Of a stretch of 64,000 bases of DNA, positions 26,533-35,494 are shown one piece after another. How positions within the stretch are numbered: position 1 is the stretch's first letter; every line of letters starts with the position of its first letter. The notes under the pieces were generated by a model. That model did no database searches. It was not told where the DNA came from and saw only the letters and a list, made by a program, of their open reading frames with translations. This DNA is from Arthrobacter sp. 18067 (lineage in GTDB: Bacteria > Actinomycetota > Actinomycetes > Actinomycetales > Micrococcaceae), in contig NZ_CACSJJ010000005.1 in the NCBI RefSeq assembly GCF_902706295.1, positions 164,747 through 228,746 of the forward strand, written 5' to 3'. Both the position numbers and the translations under genes were made by a program.

Positions 26533-27674
26533 CCTCGACTTACGTCTCCCCGTGGATGGATCCCGAACTGGCTGCCCTGCGCGACATGGCCCGAAAGTTC
26601 TTCACCGACGTCGCGGCCCCCGCTATGCCCAAATGGTCCGAGCAGCGGTTCGTTGACCGCGACTTCTGGCTGGCCGCCGGCGAACTCGGGCTCCTGTGCC
26701 CGACCGTTCCCGAGCGGTTCGGCGGAGCCGGCGGAACGATCCTGCACCAGATAGCCATCGTTGAAGAGCAGTCCAGCGTTCTCGAGAAAGGCTGGGGGAA
26801 CAACGTCCACAGCGGTGTCGTCACCGACTACCTTCTCAAGTACGGCACCGAAGAGCAGTGCGAACGCTGGCTCCCCGGCATGGTCGAGGGCCGCCTCATC
26901 GGGGCGATCGCGATGACCGAACCGGGCGCCGGCAGCGACGTCCGGGCGATGGTGACCCGAGCCAGGCGCGAAGGTGACTCTTACGTCGTCAACGGGACCA
27001 AGACCTTCATCACCAATGGCCTCACCGCCGACCTCGTCATCGTCGCCGTCAAGGTGGAAGGGGCGGAGGACCCCAAAGCGATCACACTACTGGTCGTCGA
27101 GGCCGGGACCGAGGGCTTCCACCGCGGCCAGCCGTTGCGGAAGATCGGCCAGCACGCGGCCGATACCGCCGAACTGTTCTTCGATGAGTGCCGGGTTCCG
27201 ATCGAGAACATGATCGGCGAGGAAGGCACCGGATTCCCCGCGCTGATGACCCAGATGCCCCAGGAACGGCTGATCCTCGGGGTCAACGCCGTCGTCCAGA
27301 CTGAGAAGGCCGTCCGGCTCACCGTCGATTACGTCAAGGAGCGCAAGGTCTTCGGCAAGCCGCTCTTCGAGCAGCAGAACACCCGCTTCGAGCTCGCCGA
27401 GTGTCAGACAAAGGCCAAGGTCGCCCGAGTCTTCCTCGATCACTGCATCGTCGCCCACGGCTCCGGAACGCTCGATAACGAGACCGCGGCCATGGCCAAA
27501 TGGTGGCTCTCCGACATTCAGTGCGAGGTCATCGACCGCTGCGTCCAACTGTGGGGCGGATACGGCTACATGGAGGAGTACCCGATCGCCCGGATGTATG
27601 CCGACGCGCGCGTGCAGAAGGTATACGGCGGGGCCAACGAAATCATGAAAGAGATCATCGCCCGGACCCTTTGA
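26529..27674 (+). CDS. Acyl-CoA dehydrogenase
   Basis: 381-aa FAD enzyme introducing an alpha,beta double bond in an acyl-CoA and passing electrons to ETF (encoded at 52.3-54.1 kb). Family signatures are GAIAMTEPGAGSDVRAM, YVVNGTKTFITNG, YVKERKVFGKPLFEQQNTRFELAE, CVQLWGGYGYMEEYPIARMYADAR and the catalytic-Glu segment YGGANEIMKEI near the C-terminus. The ATG follows AAGGAAG. First main gene of the rightward operon under site 2. Confidence 0.93.
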   Translation: MTSTYVSPWMDPELAALRDMARKFFTDVAAPAMPKWSEQRFVDRDFWLAAGELGLLCPTVPERFGGAGGTILHQIAIVEEQSSVLEKGWGNNVHSGVVTDYLLKYGTEEQCERWLPGMVEGRLIGAIAMTEPGAGSDVRAMVTRARREGDSYVVNGTKTFITNGLTADLVIVAVKVEGAEDPKAITLLVVEAGTEGFHRGQPLRKIGQHAADTAELFFDECRVPIENMIGEEGTGFPALMTQMPQERLILGVNAVVQTEKAVRLTVDYVKERKVFGKPLFEQQNTRFELAECQTKAKVARVFLDHCIVAHGSGTLDNETAAMAKWWLSDIQCEVIDRCVQLWGGYGYMEEYPIARMYADARVQKVYGGANEIMKEIIARTL

Positions 27675-27703
27675 GCGATCACCACGAACAGGAGAAGCAC
27701 AGT

Positions 27704-28459
27704 ATGGCCAACCAACTTGACGGTCAGATTGCCGTTATCACCGGCGGTGCCGGCGGGCTAGGGAGCACGACAGCGATCGAGCTCGCCCGGGAGGGCGCCG
27801 GCGTCGTCATTGTCGACATCAACCAAAGCCGGCTCGACGCCACCGCCGACCGTATCCGGGACGAGGTACCAGGTGCGCAGGTCGATTCCCGGGTCGTCGA
27901 CGTCACCGACTCCGCGTCGGTCGAGGACGCCTTCGGCGGCATTGCGGGAGCGCACGGCAGACTCGACATCCTGGTGACCGCACATGGATTCCCGCGGGAC
28001 GCGCGGCTCCTGTCGATGTCCGACCAGGAATGGTCCGACGTCATCGCGGTCTGCCTGACCGGCACCTTCGTACCGATCCGGGCCGCGGCCAGGCACATGG
28101 TCGAACACAGCTACGGCAGGATCGTCACCGTCGCATCCCGGGCCTGGCACGGCAACCCGGGGCAGGCAAACTACTCCGCCGCCAAGGCAGGCGTGGTAGG
28201 CCTGACCAAGTCCGTCGCCAAGGAACTGGGCCGTAGCGGCATCACGGCCAACGCCATTGCACCCGGCCTGGTCCAGACAGAATCCCTGCGCGGACTCGAG
28301 CGCTTCGAGCAGATCGCCGAGCGGGCCATCCGGGACAACTCGGTCAAGCGCCTCGGCGAACCAGGCGACGTAGCCGCCGCCATCCGGTTCCTGGTCTCAC
28401 CCGACGCGGGCTTCATCACCGGCGAGGTCGTTCACGTGTCCGGCGGCCGCTTCGGATAA
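27704..28459 (+). CDS. SDR family oxidoreductase
   Basis: 251-aa classical SDR with TGGAGGLGSTTA cofactor motif, an Asp-containing VVIVDINQ that favours NAD(H), and catalytic Tyr-x-x-x-Lys (YSAAK). The usual NNAG is replaced by VTAHG. CAGGAG lies upstream of the ATG at 27704. A place between an acyl-CoA dehydrogenase and a CoA ligase suggests a 3-hydroxyacyl-CoA dehydrogenase or ketoreductase role. Confidence 0.88.
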   Translation: MANQLDGQIAVITGGAGGLGSTTAIELAREGAGVVIVDINQSRLDATADRIRDEVPGAQVDSRVVDVTDSASVEDAFGGIAGAHGRLDILVTAHGFPRDARLLSMSDQEWSDVIAVCLTGTFVPIRAAARHMVEHSYGRIVTVASRAWHGNPGQANYSAAKAGVVGLTKSVAKELGRSGITANAIAPGLVQTESLRGLERFEQIAERAIRDNSVKRLGEPGDVAAAIRFLVSPDAGFITGEVVHVSGGRFG

Positions 28460-28523
28460 CCAGACAGAACGACCACCACAGACCCGGCATCCGACGCCGG
28501 CACCGCTCACATGAAAGGCAAAC

Positions 28524-30695
28524 ATGACAACTCTTGCATCCGCGCCCGAGTTCGCCGACCTGAACTATCTGGTGCGACCCCGCAGGGTCGCCGTCGTCGG
28601 CGCCTCTGGCCGCGAAGGGTCGCTCGGCCGGTCGACCTATGAGAATTTGCGGGACAACTCGGAGATCCCGGACGGAGTCTTCGCCGTCAATCCCGGCTGC
28701 ACGGAAGTCCTTGGCGACCCCAGCTATTCCGCCGTGTCCGATATCCCGGGCGATCCGGTCGACGTCGCTGTCGTCCTCGTCGCTGCCGGACGTGTCCCCG
28801 CCGTCGTCGATGACTGCGCCGGCAGCGGGGTGAAACACCTCGTCCTGCTCAGCTCCGGATTCTCCGAGGCAGGCCCCGAAGGCAAGCTCCTCCAGGCGCA
28901 GGTGCTCGAGCGAGCCCGGGAAGCCGGCATCCGGGTCTACGGCCCCAACTCTCCAGGGCTGGCCAATGTCGCAGACCGTGCACTTCTGAGCATGTCGCCG
29001 GTCGCCTCGCAGGACCGGACCAGCGGTTGTGTCGGACTCGTCACCCAGGGAGGCGGAATCGGCCGGGCGGTCATGCAATGGATGGACCGCGGCCTCGGGA
29101 TCGGACTGTGGTGCTCACCCGGAAACGAAGCAGATCTCGACGTCGCGGACTTCATCAACCACATGCTCGACGACGACCGGCTCAAGGTCGTCGGCGCCGT
29201 CGTCGAAGGCTTCAGCCAAGGACCGAAGTTCCTCGCCGTGGCAGCCAAGGCACGCCGGATCGGCAAACCCATCGTCATCCTCAAGATCGGCCGCTCCGAG
29301 TACGGACAGGAATCAGCTGCCTCGCACACTGCCTCGATCGCCGGAAACGATGCAGTCGCTTCGGCGGTCTTCGACCAGCACGCCGTGGTCCGGGTGGACG
29401 ATATGGACGAGCTCGGTGAGACGCTCATGCTGTTCTCCCGCGCCGCACAGCTTGAGGGCGCGGGTTCCGCACTCGGCCGGCCCGGAGTCGATCCCGGCCA
29501 GACATGTGTCTTCACCTTCTCCGGCGGTGCCGCGTCGCTGGTCGCCGACCAGATCGGTGCCGCCGGGCTGACACTGGCCGAGTTCTCGGACGAGACGCTG
29601 ACCGTGATCCGGGACCGCGCTCCGGACTTCGGCTTCGTGGACAACCCGGTCGACCTGACCACCGACGTCTTCACCGATCCGGACCTGAGCCGGGCGGTCC
29701 TGAACTCCATCTGCGCCGACCCGTCCGTCGGGTCAATCCTCTTCGCCGTCCCCGCAGATTATGGGCGGAACACTACCGAGGTCAGCAGGGACGCAGTCGA
29801 GATCTGCGCCGCGACCGGGACACTGCTAGTACCGGTCTGGATGTCCCCGCGCCGTGGTGAGGGCTACGAGCTTCTCGAGAAGGCAGGGACAGCTCCCTTC
29901 GCCAGTTCCCGAAGCGCGGTCCTGGCTCTCGCTCGGATCAGTCAATGGCGCAGCCTCGTCGACCCCCAAACCGGATCCTCGAAGGCCGCCCCGGAGCCCA
30001 GCGCGCACGGCTCAGCACACAAGTCGACGGCAGAAGGCGCGTTCTCCTACCCGGACTCGGTCACGCTGCTCATGCCGACCGGCGTACGTTTCCCCCAGGA
30101 GACCTTCGAGACGGACGCCTCAGGCGCCGCCGCAGCAGCCGAGCGGATCGCCGGGCCGGTCGCCATCAAACTCTCCGCCCCCGGCCTCATCCACAAAACC
30201 GAGGTCGGCGGAGTCCGGCTCGGAGTCCTCGGCGGCCCGCAGGCCAGGGCGGCATTCAGCGAAATGACTGACCCAGGACGCCTCGCACCCTACGGCTTCG
30301 AAGCCGATGGGGCCTACATCCAGGAAATGATCGGCGACGGCGTCGACCTTCTGCTCAGCGCGCACAACGACGAGGTCTTCGGCCCGGTCATCACCCTCGG
30401 CGCCGGCGGAGTGGACACGGAGCTGGCCAAGGACGTCCTCCACCTCGCCGTCCCCTTCGATACGGAACAGTTGGACCGGGCCCTGCACGCTTTACGGATC
30501 TTCCCCCGCATCCAGGGCTTCCGCGGAGCACCGGGCTACGACACGACGGTACTCGCCGACATTGTCGCCGCGCTCGCCGAAGTGTTCACCTCGCGCCCTG
30601 ACATCGCGGAGATCGAGATCAACCCGCTGCGCCTGGTTCGCCGTGGTGACCGGACCGAATGTTTTGCTCTTGATGCCGTAGTCCTCCCGGCGTAA
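28524..30695 (+). CDS. NDP-forming acyl-CoA synthetase (acetate-CoA ligase family)
   Basis: 723-aa fusion of both subunits of an ADP-forming acyl-CoA synthetase. Domains in order: CoA-binding Rossmann (about 15-140, PRRVAVVGASGREGSLGRSTYENL), succinyl-CoA-ligase-like (about 150-300, with ASHTASIAGND, a motif characteristic of the family) and a C-terminal ATP-grasp (about 500-720, IAGPVAIKLSAPGLIHKTEVGGVRLG and EIEINPLRLV). It would form or conserve energy from a CoA thioester of a pathway acid. The terminal part of the gene carries the promoter for the next operon. Confidence 0.9.
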   Translation: MTTLASAPEFADLNYLVRPRRVAVVGASGREGSLGRSTYENLRDNSEIPDGVFAVNPGCTEVLGDPSYSAVSDIPGDPVDVAVVLVAAGRVPAVVDDCAGSGVKHLVLLSSGFSEAGPEGKLLQAQVLERAREAGIRVYGPNSPGLANVADRALLSMSPVASQDRTSGCVGLVTQGGGIGRAVMQWMDRGLGIGLWCSPGNEADLDVADFINHMLDDDRLKVVGAVVEGFSQGPKFLAVAAKARRIGKPIVILKIGRSEYGQESAASHTASIAGNDAVASAVFDQHAVVRVDDMDELGETLMLFSRAAQLEGAGSALGRPGVDPGQTCVFTFSGGAASLVADQIGAAGLTLAEFSDETLTVIRDRAPDFGFVDNPVDLTTDVFTDPDLSRAVLNSICADPSVGSILFAVPADYGRNTTEVSRDAVEICAATGTLLVPVWMSPRRGEGYELLEKAGTAPFASSRSAVLALARISQWRSLVDPQTGSSKAAPEPSAHGSAHKSTAEGAFSYPDSVTLLMPTGVRFPQETFETDASGAAAAAERIAGPVAIKLSAPGLIHKTEVGGVRLGVLGGPQARAAFSEMTDPGRLAPYGFEADGAYIQEMIGDGVDLLLSAHNDEVFGPVITLGAGGVDTELAKDVLHLAVPFDTEQLDRALHALRIFPRIQGFRGAPGYDTTVLADIVAALAEVFTSRPDIAEIEINPLRLVRRGDRTECFALDAVVLPA

Positions 30696-30716
30696 AATGT
30701 ATGCAAAACTGAAGCC
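30670..30716 (+). promoter_or_regulatory. Promoter and operator (site 3) for the ferredoxin-reductase operon
   Basis: TTGATG (30670-30675), a 17-bp spacer and TAAAAT (30693-30698) form a good sigma70-type promoter overlapping the end of the CoA-ligase gene. Directly after the -10 box is GTATGC-AAAACT-GAAGCC (30699-30716), one perfect operator half-site with a poor second half. AAGGAGG follows before the ferredoxin ATG. Confidence 0.7.
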
Positions 30717-30731
30717 AATAAGGAGGCAAAG

Positions 30732-31058
30732 ATGCCATACGTCGTAACCGAAGCCTGTGTCGACATCAAAGACAACAGCTGCATCGCCGAATGCCCGGTC
30801 GACTGCATCTACGAGGGCGAGCGGATGATGTACATCCAACCGGCCGAGTGCATCGACTGCGGGGCGTGCGAGGCGGCCTGTCCCGTGCAGGCGATCTACT
30901 TCGCTCCGGAGGTACCGCCGGAGCTGGAGCAGTTCGTCGGTTTCAACGAGGAGTTCTTCGCCGAGATCGGCTCACCCAGGTCATCCCGGAAATTCGGGAA
31001 GTCGGCCCGTGACGTTCCCGGGGTCGCAGCACTTCCGGCAAAGGGGACAGATTCATGA
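30732..31058 (+). CDS. 7Fe ferredoxin ([3Fe-4S][4Fe-4S], FdxA type)
   Basis: 108-aa electron carrier. The Cys spacing matches the Azotobacter FdI pattern: Cys9, Cys17 and Cys50 for the 3Fe cluster, Cys21, Cys40, Cys43 and Cys46 for the 4Fe cluster, with a free Cys25. The C-terminal tail of about 40 aa is usual for actinobacterial FdxA. AAGGAGG precedes the ATG. Its stop overlaps the ATG of a ferredoxin reductase, so the pair probably feeds one or more of the three P450s of the cluster. Confidence 0.95.
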   Translation: MPYVVTEACVDIKDNSCIAECPVDCIYEGERMMYIQPAECIDCGACEAACPVQAIYFAPEVPPELEQFVGFNEEFFAEIGSPRSSRKFGKSARDVPGVAALPAKGTDS

Positions 31059-32374
31059 GCGGACGTCTCGAGGTCGCCGTCGTAGGTTCCGGACCATCCG
31101 GGGCGTACTGTGTCGGTGAATTGTGCGAGACAGCCGACCTGGATGTCCGCATCGATGTCTTCGAGCGCCTCCCGACACCGTTCGGGCTTGTGCGCTATGG
31201 CGTCGCCCCGGATCACGAGAAGATCAAGTCGATCACGTCTTCGTTCGACGAGATCTTCGAAGACCCGAAAGTGCGTTTCTTCGGAAACGTCAGGATCGGT
31301 GCCGATGTAGCGCTGGAGGAACTCCGCCAGCGTTATGACGCGGTCATCCTCGCGCACGGTGCCCGCTCCGACCGCACTCTCAACGTCGATGGCGAGGATC
31401 AGGAGGGGATTCATCCGGCCCGTGCCCTCGTTGACTGGTACTCCGGTCATCCGGACGGCCGGCCGGATGCACTGCGCTTCACCACCCGGAGCGTGGTGGT
31501 CATCGGGGCTGGAAACGTGGCCCTTGATGTTGCCCGGATGCTGTGCCGGACCCCGGAGGAACTTCGCCAAACCGATGTCCCCGAGTATGTCATCGAGGCC
31601 TTGGCGGCGAGCTCGGTGACCGACGTCCACGTCCTTGCCCGCCGAGGACCCGCCTTTGCGAAGTACTCGAACAAGGAGCTTCTTGAACTCGCGCACATGG
31701 AAGACGCGCGCGTGGTCATCGAACCGGCCGAGTTTGAGCTCGATGTCGAACAGAAAGCGCTATCGGACGCCAACGCCCAGGTGCGACGCCGGATTGAGAT
31801 CATCAAGGAGGTCGCGGAGTCCGGACGACCGGACGCGTCGCGGCGGATACACCTGCGCTTCGGGCTCGCTCCGGAGACCTTCCTCGGCGACGGGCATGTC
31901 TCCGGCGTCCGCTGCACGTCGCCTCGTGGGGAGGTCGACATCGACGCCGGCCTCGTCTTCCGGTCGATCGGATTCCGCAGTGACCCCCTGGAAGGGGTTC
32001 CCTTTGACCCGCGGACTGCGACAGTGCCCAACGAGCGGGGCAGGGTGCTCGATGGCTCCGATACCGCGCGCGGTCTCTACGTCACCGGATGGGTCAAGCG
32101 AGGACCCAGCGGTGTGATCGGAACGAACCGTCGGTGCGCCATGGAAACGGTCGAGGCCTTACTCGAAGACTGGCGCTCCGGAGGGATCGGCGGGGCTGGA
32201 CGTCCGCCGCACGTATCGGAGGTCGTTACCGACGGATCCGGCGTCGTCGACTGGGCTGGCTGGCGCGCGATCGACAATGCGGAAGTTGCCTATGGCGAAA
32301 CGCTCGACCGTGGGCGGGTCAAGATCCACGATCTCGATGACCTGCTCGAGCACGCGCTGCGGGCAAAGCCGTGA
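31055..32374 (+). CDS. FprA-like NADPH-ferredoxin reductase
   Basis: 439-aa flavoprotein of the adrenodoxin-reductase/FprA group. An N-terminal FAD motif (VVGSGPSGAYCVGEL), the typical PFGLVRYGVAPDHEKIKS, and the NADP-binding VIGAGNVALDVARML followed by LARRGPAFAKYS are present; the C-terminal GWVKRGPSGVIGTNR is diagnostic. It transfers electrons from NADPH to the coupled ferredoxin. No other reductase is seen near the P450s, so it probably serves them all. Confidence 0.94.
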   Translation: MSGRLEVAVVGSGPSGAYCVGELCETADLDVRIDVFERLPTPFGLVRYGVAPDHEKIKSITSSFDEIFEDPKVRFFGNVRIGADVALEELRQRYDAVILAHGARSDRTLNVDGEDQEGIHPARALVDWYSGHPDGRPDALRFTTRSVVVIGAGNVALDVARMLCRTPEELRQTDVPEYVIEALAASSVTDVHVLARRGPAFAKYSNKELLELAHMEDARVVIEPAEFELDVEQKALSDANAQVRRRIEIIKEVAESGRPDASRRIHLRFGLAPETFLGDGHVSGVRCTSPRGEVDIDAGLVFRSIGFRSDPLEGVPFDPRTATVPNERGRVLDGSDTARGLYVTGWVKRGPSGVIGTNRRCAMETVEALLEDWRSGGIGGAGRPPHVSEVVTDGSGVVDWAGWRAIDNAEVAYGETLDRGRVKIHDLDDLLEHALRAKP

Positions 32375-32411
32375 GGATCGTCTGATCGGAAGGTGGGGCC
32401 GGCCTGTCTCG

Positions 32412-32453
32412 CCCGATGTGGTGTGCCCATCTTGGAGGGCACGCCACATCGGG
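32412..32453. terminator. Bidirectional hairpin terminator
   Basis: Near-perfect 17-bp stem: arms 32412-32428 (CCCGATGTGGTGTGCCC) and 32437-32453 (GGGCACGCCACATCGGG), one T-G pair, 8-nt loop. It lies between the convergent ferredoxin-reductase (stop 32374) and aldolase (stop 32463) genes. Confidence 0.82.
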
Positions 32454-32462
32454 GAGTGATGC

Positions 32463-33254
32463 TCAATCGGACACTGGTGACGCTGGCACTGGTCGGAGGT
32501 CGGCTGCCAGCGTTGTGACCCGGCCCAGGCCCTGGTCGAGGAACTGCAGATCGGCGCCGATGACGACGAAGGCGGCCCCGAGTTCGGTCCACCGCCGTGC
32601 ATCGGCTTCCGCGGCTGCAAAGATGCCGAACGGGACTTTGTGGCGGGCGCAGGCCGCCGCTACGGTTTCGATCGCCGCGTCGACGTCAGGGTGCTTTAGC
32701 TGCGTGAGATGACCCATGGACACGGCCAGGTCTGCCGGGCCAACCATGATCAGATCCAGGCCAGGGGTTGCAAGGATCTTGTTGATGTTCCGCACCGCGA
32801 CCGGGCTCTCGACCATGACCACGGTCAGGATCTCCTCGTCCGCCCGTATGAGGTAGGAAGACCGTCCGCCCTCGAGCCGCGCCGCGCGCCGGGGTCCGAA
32901 ACCGCGGACACCGGCTGGCGGATACCGCGTTGCCGCCACCGCCGCCGCGCACGACACTCCGTCGACCACCCCTGGAATGACAACGCCCTCGGCGCCGAGG
33001 TCGAGGGCGAGGCCGATGGCTACCGGGTCGCAGTGGGGGACCCGGACGAGACTCGTGCTTGAGGCGCTCCGGAGGGCGATGAGCTGATTCTGGAGCGTCT
33101 CGCTGTTCACCGGGGCATGTTCGGTGTCGATCATGACGAAGTCGAGGCCGGCGCCACCGATCATTTCAGCGACGAGCGGATCGGTGACGGTCAGCGCAAC
33201 CCCGAAGGCGGTACCTCCCGTGCGGATCAGTGACTTCACCCTGTTGTCGCGCAT
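32463..33254 (-). CDS. HpcH/HpaI family aldolase
   Basis: 263-aa class II pyruvate-type aldolase / citrate-lyase-beta fold protein that cleaves 2-keto-4-hydroxy acids. Family features: GVALTVTDPLVAEMIGGAGLDFVMIDTEHAP with the metal-site Asp/Glu region, LVRVPHCDPVAIGLALDLGAEGVVIPGV, and LDLIMVGPADLAVSMG. The ATG at 33254 follows AAGAAAGG; the longer ORF would read back through operator site 4. It forms a single-gene leftward unit divergent from the SDR-P450 operon. It could release pyruvate or a related fragment from a hydroxy-keto acid late in the pathway. Confidence 0.88.
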   Translation of the reverse strand: MRDNRVKSLIRTGGTAFGVALTVTDPLVAEMIGGAGLDFVMIDTEHAPVNSETLQNQLIALRSASSTSLVRVPHCDPVAIGLALDLGAEGVVIPGVVDGVSCAAAVAATRYPPAGVRGFGPRRAARLEGGRSSYLIRADEEILTVVMVESPVAVRNINKILATPGLDLIMVGPADLAVSMGHLTQLKHPDVDAAIETVAAACARHKVPFGIFAAAEADARRWTELGAAFVVIGADLQFLDQGLGRVTTLAADLRPVPASPVSD

Positions 33255-33301
33255 ATCTGTCTGCCTTTCTTTCTGGACGAGGAACGCAGTTGCATTTCCA
33301 G

Positions 33302-33354
33302 TTGACGCCTTGTTCGGGTCAACCATATAGTCAAGTGTATGCATTTTTGCATGT
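33302..33354 (+). promoter_or_regulatory. Promoter and operator (site 4) of the SDR-P450 operon
   Basis: TTGACG (33302-33307), an 18-bp spacer and TATAGT (33326-33331) make a rightward promoter. Five bases further is GTATGC-ATTTTT-GCATGT (33337-33354), matching 11 of 12 half-site positions of the shared operator. The same region must also hold the leftward promoter of the aldolase gene. Confidence 0.72.
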
Positions 33355-33371
33355 AACGAAGAGGATGTGAT

Positions 33372-34181
33372 GTGGGCAAAATCGGTGAAGGTCGGTTGGC
33401 CGGGAAAGTCGCCTTGGTCACGGGCGCTGCACAGGGGATCGGCGCTGCCATCGCGCAACGGTTCTGGGAGGAGGGCGCAAGCGTCGTCGTAACCGACCTC
33501 GCCCTCAATCTGGCTGCCGTGCTCCTCCATACCCGGGAGGACCGAGTCCTACCTGTCGATTTGGACGTTCGCTCCGCAGAAGGTTGGCAGCGGGCTGTCG
33601 CAGCGACGGTGCAGGCATTTGGCCGCGGACCGGACGTGCTCGTGCACAATGCCGGCGTCATGGTCCCGGGCACGGTGGAATCCCCGGACCTCAGCGCCAT
33701 CGCCAATGCGTGGGAGGTCAACCTCCTCGGGCCAGTGCTCGGGACGGCAGCCTGCGTGCCTGCCATGAAGAACGCCGGAGGCGGGGCAGTGGTTGTCCTG
33801 TCGTCGATAGCGGCGACGACCGGAGCGGCCGGGTATATGCCGTACGCGGTGAGCAAAGCAGCCAGCATCCGCTACGTGAACCTGGCAGCTCATGAGCTTG
33901 GCGAGTACGGGATCCGGGTCAATGCCATTCTCCCCGGTGGGGTGGAGACCGCGATGAGTTCACGGGCCGACTTCCTTAGCCGGGACCTTGATGCGCTCTT
34001 CGGGCGAATGGCCGTACCCCGTATCGGGCGACCTCGTGAAATCGCTGACGCCGCTCTCTTCCTCACCAGCGAGGAATCCAGCTATGTCACCGGCACGACG
34101 CTCGTCGTCGATGGTGGGCAGACGCTCGGTCCGGTCCGCTCTGAGCGGTCCACTCCCATCAGTACAAACGCCAACGGATAG
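33372..34181 (+). CDS. SDR family oxidoreductase
   Basis: 269-aa classical SDR with TGAAQGIGAAIA, HNAG, the catalytic Ser (VLSSIAA) and Tyr-x-x-x-Lys (YAVSK). Starts at GTG 33372 after GAAGAGG. The C-terminal tail beyond the VDGGQ segment is about 20 residues longer than usual. First gene of a five-gene operon containing two P450s and an aldehyde dehydrogenase, so oxidation of a P450-made secondary alcohol is plausible. Confidence 0.87.
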   Translation: MGKIGEGRLAGKVALVTGAAQGIGAAIAQRFWEEGASVVVTDLALNLAAVLLHTREDRVLPVDLDVRSAEGWQRAVAATVQAFGRGPDVLVHNAGVMVPGTVESPDLSAIANAWEVNLLGPVLGTAACVPAMKNAGGGAVVVLSSIAATTGAAGYMPYAVSKAASIRYVNLAAHELGEYGIRVNAILPGGVETAMSSRADFLSRDLDALFGRMAVPRIGRPREIADAALFLTSEESSYVTGTTLVVDGGQTLGPVRSERSTPISTNANG

Positions 34182-34192
34182 TGAGGGACGAA

Positions 34193-35452
34193 ATGTCTGC
34201 ACTCAACAGCGACGTGGTCCGCCTCGAATCGCCCGACTTCTACATCGAGGACCGTGAGACGGTCTATCCCCGGCTGCACGCCGAAGCCCCTGTTTTTCAC
34301 TACGAACCGCTCGATATTCTCGTCCTGTCCAAGCAGGAAGACATTCGGCATGCGGCCCGGGAGGCCGAGATTTTCTCGTCTTCGCGTGGACTCCACCTCC
34401 ACGAACTCCGGCTGGACCCGGCCGAGAAAGCTGTCTACGCGACGATCTACCACGAGGACGGAGAGCAGTTCGCGTACGCGGACCCGCCGCGCCATCGTGA
34501 GTTGCGCGGGATCGCCTCACGCAGTTTCGCTCCACGTTCCCTGGCCCGTCTGACGGCTCGGATGCAGGAGCACACCACCCGGCTCCTCGATAGCATCGAG
34601 CCCGGCGAGCCGATGGACTTCCTCGCCGACGTTGCCGCCATCCTTCCCATTCAAGTCGCCCAAGACTTCATTGGCCTGCCGGAGGGCAACGAGCCACAGG
34701 TCCTGCGGTGGAGCAATGCGCTTGAGTCGCTCAAGCTCGTGCGAGGACCGGATAACCTGCGTGCCGCAGTTGCCGAGCTCGGGACGATGAACGACTACTT
34801 CCGGGAACAGATCGCCTACAAGCGAGAGCATCCCGGCGAGGACCTCATCTCTTCGTTGCTTCAAGCTGAACTGGACGGGGCGCCCCTGTCCGAGGCAAAC
34901 CTGCTCATTTACTGCGGAACCTTCCTGGCCGCGGGTAGTGATACGACGCGATCGCTCCTTTCGGGCATGCTGCACGCCCTGATCCAGCACCCGGCACAAT
35001 GGGAGCTGCTGCGTGCGGACCGGTCCCTGGTTGAAGCTACGGTCGAGGAGTCCCTACGGTGGACGACCCCGGCGCGCGGATTCATGCGGACAGCCCTCCA
35101 GGACACGCAGATCCGGGACGTGGAAATAGCTGCCGGCAAGCGCGTCTATCTGCTCTTCGACGCAGGCAACCGGGACGCCGAAGCGATCCAAAACCCATGG
35201 ATCTTCGATATCACCCGACCGCTTCCGATCCCACATCTGGCCTTCGGCTACGGCATTCATCAGTGCATCGCCGGTAACCTCGCCCGTCTTGAAGCGCGAA
35301 TCCTGCTTTCGGCACTTCTCGACAGGTTCGAGCGGGTGGAACTGGCAGGGGAGCCGCAGGAGATCCGGCAGTTGCTCCGCGCCGGTTGGCACGACATGCC
35401 CGTCGTCTTCGATCCGGCCCCCCGTCCTCAGTCTCTCTGCCCGTTTAGCTGA
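34193..35452 (+). CDS. Cytochrome P450 (first of three)
   Basis: About 419-aa soluble bacterial P450. Heme-thiolate motif FGYGIHQCIAG with Cys358; I-helix AAGSDTTR with the proton-relay Thr; K-helix EESLR; YADPPRHRELR as in class I bacterial enzymes. ATG 34193, preceded by GAGGGAC, is preferred over the GTG at 34181. It is similar in layout to the P450 at 37917 (shared RLESP/QIESP-type N-terminus and VFHYEPLDI/VFHYRPLDV), suggesting a duplication. Substrate unknown. Confidence 0.95.
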   Translation: MSALNSDVVRLESPDFYIEDRETVYPRLHAEAPVFHYEPLDILVLSKQEDIRHAAREAEIFSSSRGLHLHELRLDPAEKAVYATIYHEDGEQFAYADPPRHRELRGIASRSFAPRSLARLTARMQEHTTRLLDSIEPGEPMDFLADVAAILPIQVAQDFIGLPEGNEPQVLRWSNALESLKLVRGPDNLRAAVAELGTMNDYFREQIAYKREHPGEDLISSLLQAELDGAPLSEANLLIYCGTFLAAGSDTTRSLLSGMLHALIQHPAQWELLRADRSLVEATVEESLRWTTPARGFMRTALQDTQIRDVEIAAGKRVYLLFDAGNRDAEAIQNPWIFDITRPLPIPHLAFGYGIHQCIAGNLARLEARILLSALLDRFERVELAGEPQEIRQLLRAGWHDMPVVFDPAPRPQSLCPFS

Positions 35453-35494
35453 CTCACAACGATCACCCAACACCCAGACGAAGGAGATCCAATC

